NCBI GenBank assembly: GCA_003167255.1
Contig: PMTR01000074.1
Coordinates: forward strand, 33,264-97,263
Length of the DNA stretch: 64,000 nt
Reading direction: 5' to 3'
Source: Bryobacterales bacterium
GTDB lineage: Bacteria > Acidobacteriota > Terriglobia > Bryobacterales > Bryobacteraceae
The notes under the pieces are model-generated. The model was not told the origin of the DNA. It made no database searches and worked only from the letters and a program-made list of their open reading frames with translations. Both the position numbers and the translations under genes were made by a program. Shown one piece after another: positions 61,220 to 64,000 of this stretch (position 1 is its first letter; every line of letters starts with the position of its first letter).

Positions 61220-61663
61220 CTAATGGGTCTGGCCGATTGTCAGCAGGCGGTAACCTTCTTGATCTAGCGGTAGTCGAAAGATGTCCCGCAGAGAGACCGG
61301 TCGCGTGGGTGTGCCACCGCTCACGATAACCACCGCCTTGGCCGTCGGGGAGTTTGCACCACTCCGGAGCTTAATTCGATCGAACAGATATACGCTGCAT
61401 CTGCTCCGAGAGCCCGGAACCTCGAGCGTGACTCGCCCATCTGCAGGTACCTGATATTCCCGTGAATCACGGATATCTAAATGGATCGAGAATCGCTCGG
61501 GAGTTCCGGCAATCACTTTCAGGCGATAACGTGACGGAGGCACAGGCGGCGGCATCCTATACACGCAGCCCGACAAAGCGAGCGCGATGGCCGCTGTGAC
61601 CGCGATTCGGGCGCAAGGGTGTGACCCCGTGGTGCCTGAACGAACTCCTTTCGTCTCGACCAT
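61220..61663 (-). CDS. Probable lipoprotein of unknown function
   Basis: A 147-residue protein. Its N-terminal part AVTAAIALALSGCVYRMPP has a lipobox (LSGC), so the mature protein would carry a lipid at the cysteine. The region before the signal is unusually long (about 20 residues), so the true start may be downstream. The rest shows YRLKVIAGTPERFSIHLDIRD and VPADGRVTLEVPGSRSRCSVYLFDRIK, a beta-rich unit. No family is recognised. It stands between MazEF and the large glycosyltransferase gene. Confidence 0.55.
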   Translation of the reverse strand: MVETKGVRSGTTGSHPCARIAVTAAIALALSGCVYRMPPPVPPSRYRLKVIAGTPERFSIHLDIRDSREYQVPADGRVTLEVPGSRSRCSVYLFDRIKLRSGANSPTAKAVVIVSGGTPTRPVSLRDIFRLPLDQEGYRLLTIGQTH

Positions 61664-61724
61664 TGCACCAAGTTATCAGAATGCGCCAGCACTCGCGGAA
61701 GGAGTCTGGATTCGACCTGCAACG

Positions 61725-63989
61725 TTATTTTCGTTTCTCGGCGACCAATTGCCGGTAGCCATCCACCAGCTTGCGGGTGATGGCCGTCATATCCCAGTGG
61801 GCTTCCACTTCGGCGCGGGCGCGGGCGGCCATCTCGGCAGCGGCCTGCGGATTGTCCAGGAGCGCTAAGACACGTTCGGCGAAATCGGTGGGGCGATCGG
61901 CCAGGGCGCAGAACTCGCCGTCCTGGCGGGCCAGGCCTTCGGCGCCAATCGTCGTCGAGACCACCGGAATGCCGGCGGCAAAGGCTTCGAGCAGTTTGAC
62001 GCGCACGCCGGAGCCGCTCAGAATGGGGCAGACGAAGACGGCGTAGCGCGCCAGCGGCTGGCGGACGTCATCGACGAGTCCGAGCATTTCCAGATGGCCG
62101 GCGTTGTCGGCATAGGTGTGCGGCGGAGGAGGATCGGAGCCGGCGATCACCAGGCGCACTTCGGGGCGGCGGGCGAGGATCAAGGGCAGCACGTCGCGCA
62201 CGAACCAATCGAGGGCCACGCGGTTGGGATCGTGGCGAAAACTGCCGACGAACAAGAGCGTCATGGGCTCGCGGCCGGCGGGACGGAATTCGTAGCGCGA
62301 GGTCACGATGCCGGCGCGCAAGCCATCGCGCAAGCGGGGCGCCAGGCGCGGCAGGAACGAAAGCAGGTAGCGGCGATTCTCCGGAGTGCAGACCTGCACC
62401 TGGTCGCAACCGGGCAGGGCGCGGAGTTCGAAGCGCAGGGCGCGCAGGTACTCGATGCGGGCCTTGATTTCATCGATCACGCCGAGTTGGTGGCCCAAGC
62501 CGCGGCCGATGGACTGGAAGTAGACGTCGTGCTCGAATAGCGCGGTGGCGAGGCGGCGAAACGCGCCGCGGTATTGCGCCATGGGCGTATATTCGAGCTG
62601 CAGCACGTCGATGCGGCGGCAGTAGATCTGGCGGTGGATGAGCCACTCGAAATCCTGATTGGCGAATTCGCGAACGGCATACGGGGTGAGCGAGCCGGTG
62701 CCCGCGGGATGGCCGGTGGGGCGGACGATCCATTCGGCCGAGGCGCAGAACGTGCGCAGCTCTTCATTCTCCCGGGCCTGTTCCGGCGAATCGAGCAATT
62801 CGACGACGTGCACTTCGGCCAGCTTCGCCATTTCGAGCAAGGTCTGGTACATGAAGACGCCGCCGCCGTGCACCGGCGGGCAGATGGAATACGGGGAAAC
62901 GAACAGGACGCGCAAATCGTGCGGCGCGCGCTCCAGGGGAGCGAAGCGGTCGCGGAAATAACCGCCGAGCGGGCGCCGGAAGGCTTCGGTATCGCTGATA
63001 CAAGCGAGCGCGCGGGCGCGCCAGCGGGAGCGTATGGCGCCGGGCAACTGAAGAAAGGCGCGCCACAACGCGGCGGGATTGGGGCGGCCGGGGACGTCGC
63101 CGAAAACCACGCTGAGAAATGCGCCGCACCAGGCGAAGAAGAAGTGCGCGAAGAGGCGCGGCCCCTCGTGAATGTTCTTCCAGCAGAACAGGAGGAAGTT
63201 TTTCTTGAGGACGGCCTGGATCTGGTCTTCGGTGAAACGCTTGCCGATGGTGCCGCGGTGCTCATGCCAGACCACGCTGCGCGGCTGGTAGAGAACTTTC
63301 CAGCCGCGCTTCCAGGCGAGATATCCGATGTCGTTGTCTTCCAGGTAGAAGGGGGCGAACAGTTCGTCGAAGCCGCCGAGCTCGAAGAACTTTCTCTTGT
63401 CATAAGCGCAGGAGCCGCCACCACCGTAGGAACACGGGTAGAGATCGTGGATGGCGGGGTCGATGCGGTGGCGGACGCGCAGCGCACCATCCTGCCACCA
63501 GCTTTGCGTGAGACCGGTCTCTTCGCGCACCTTGGTGGGATTGCTGAAAAAAATCTGGCAGGAGACGGAGAAGACGTCGGGCGAGGTGAAGCCTTCGAGG
63601 AGCGGCGCGAGGAAGCCGGCGTCGACGCGCATGTCGTTGTTCAGCAGGACGACGATGTCGTTTGAGGCGGCGCGAAAGCCGGCGTTGGAACCGCCGCCGA
63701 AGCCGAGGTTGGCGGGAAGCGCCAGGAGTTTGACTTGCGGGAACGTGGAGCGGACGAACTCGGCGCTGCCGTCGGTGGAGCCGTTGTCGACGACCACGAT
63801 TTCATTGGCTGGATTGGCGGCCAGCGCGACCACCACGGAGGGCAGGAATTTCGCGAGAAGATCTTTGCCGTTCCAGGTGGGAATGACGACGGAGGCGCAA
63901 GCGGGCGGTGCGGTTTCGGCAGGCGCGGCCAGGGGGCCGCGCGCGGACGAGGGCGTCCGCCCTCCTGAGCGGCGGCCAAGCGTCGACAT
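61725..63989 (-). CDS. Fused GT2-GT4 glycosyltransferase
   Basis: A 754-residue two-domain glycosyltransferase. Residues 30-330 are a GT2: SVVIPTWNGKDLLAKFLPSV, IVVVDNGSTDGSAEFV, IVVLLNNDMRVDAGFL as metal site and FAPFYLEDNDIGYLAWKRGW. Residues about 360-750 are a GT-B/GT4 unit: RVLFVSPYSICPPVHGGGVFMYQTL and, near the end, FVCPILSGSGVRVKLLEAFAAGIPVVSTTIGAEGL, which carries the nucleotide-sugar site. It probably adds two sugars in one chain. The ATG at 63989 is within the window, but the gene could begin earlier, as the last 11 bases are not enough to exclude it. Gene arrangement suggests it belongs to the surface-glycan group at 55006-59859. Confidence 0.87.
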   Translation of the reverse strand: MSTLGRRSGGRTPSSARGPLAAPAETAPPACASVVIPTWNGKDLLAKFLPSVVVALAANPANEIVVVDNGSTDGSAEFVRSTFPQVKLLALPANLGFGGGSNAGFRAASNDIVVLLNNDMRVDAGFLAPLLEGFTSPDVFSVSCQIFFSNPTKVREETGLTQSWWQDGALRVRHRIDPAIHDLYPCSYGGGGSCAYDKRKFFELGGFDELFAPFYLEDNDIGYLAWKRGWKVLYQPRSVVWHEHRGTIGKRFTEDQIQAVLKKNFLLFCWKNIHEGPRLFAHFFFAWCGAFLSVVFGDVPGRPNPAALWRAFLQLPGAIRSRWRARALACISDTEAFRRPLGGYFRDRFAPLERAPHDLRVLFVSPYSICPPVHGGGVFMYQTLLEMAKLAEVHVVELLDSPEQARENEELRTFCASAEWIVRPTGHPAGTGSLTPYAVREFANQDFEWLIHRQIYCRRIDVLQLEYTPMAQYRGAFRRLATALFEHDVYFQSIGRGLGHQLGVIDEIKARIEYLRALRFELRALPGCDQVQVCTPENRRYLLSFLPRLAPRLRDGLRAGIVTSRYEFRPAGREPMTLLFVGSFRHDPNRVALDWFVRDVLPLILARRPEVRLVIAGSDPPPPHTYADNAGHLEMLGLVDDVRQPLARYAVFVCPILSGSGVRVKLLEAFAAGIPVVSTTIGAEGLARQDGEFCALADRPTDFAERVLALLDNPQAAAEMAARARAEVEAHWDMTAITRKLVDGYRQLVAEKRK

Positions 63990-64000
63990 GAGTGTCGACG

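Overview
The window looks like a chromosomal segment from an acidobacterium of the Solibacter/Bryobacter group (order Bryobacterales). This is inferred from the gene content. There is a TIGR03437-type secreted protein (47284-48525), a TIGR03790-type secreted protein (17265-18365), several PD40 beta-propeller peptidases, a CarboxypepD-regulatory-like secreted protein, many toxin-antitoxin modules and GC-rich, densely packed genes. No rRNA, tRNA, CRISPR array or intact insertion sequence with transposase and ends was seen.

Layout. 1-435: start of a glutamine-dependent NAD synthetase that runs off the left edge. 544-4469: coupled surface-glycan operon (two glycosyltransferases, one fused to a methyltransferase, heptose-7-phosphate kinase, HAD phosphatase). 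4470-5330: palindrome cluster and a Phd/VapC pair. 5332-7157 and 10559-14697: EtfA, EtfB, an ETF:quinone oxidoreductase-like protein and an acyl-CoA dehydrogenase, which form one electron-transfer route. They are separated by a thioredoxin-like/DsbD-N pair and by remnants of two VapC toxins. 14984-17221: PepSY-like protein and ABC-F ATPase. 17265-21289: secreted TIGR03790 protein, glycosyltransferase and two sugar epimerases. 21373-25346: ORF6N protein and succinate dehydrogenase sdhCAB. 25545-27754: agarase-like glycoside hydrolase and an internally deleted GH51 arabinofuranosidase.

28202-37018 is the most unusual block. It is a minus-strand operon of three large secreted proteins: one with collagen-like repeats and a glycine-rich tail, one with a LamG domain, and one of 1471 residues with a heparinase-like region and an Ig-like end. 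A translationally coupled 42-codon ORF lies between the first two. Base composition is visibly less GC-rich than the flanks. 37379-41649: tricorn-like protease and a proline-racemase-family enzyme. 41654-42368: a REP-associated transposase gene with an in-frame stop, bounded by palindromes. 42365-46377: RidA-like protein and a NitT/TauT-like ABC transporter with unusual fusions.

46419-50654: a cluster of Abi-alpha, AbiU2/HEPN and AbrB/RelE-type genes, with decayed HepT and PIN genes and a duplicated fragment of the permease gene from 4 kb away. 52085-52793: an intact REP-associated (Y1) transposase between two large palindromes; other copies of that palindrome lie at 14832-14908 and 25507-25529. 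52820-54895: S9 peptidase. 55006-63989: six glycosyltransferases, interrupted by MazEF, a lipoprotein and a small secreted protein, apparently a second cell-surface glycan locus.

Taken together, this is an aerobic heterotroph's segment with much surface-polysaccharide synthesis, secreted proteins and fatty-acid/succinate electron transfer. It is punctuated by REP palindromes and by a high density of intact and broken toxin/abortive-infection genes.
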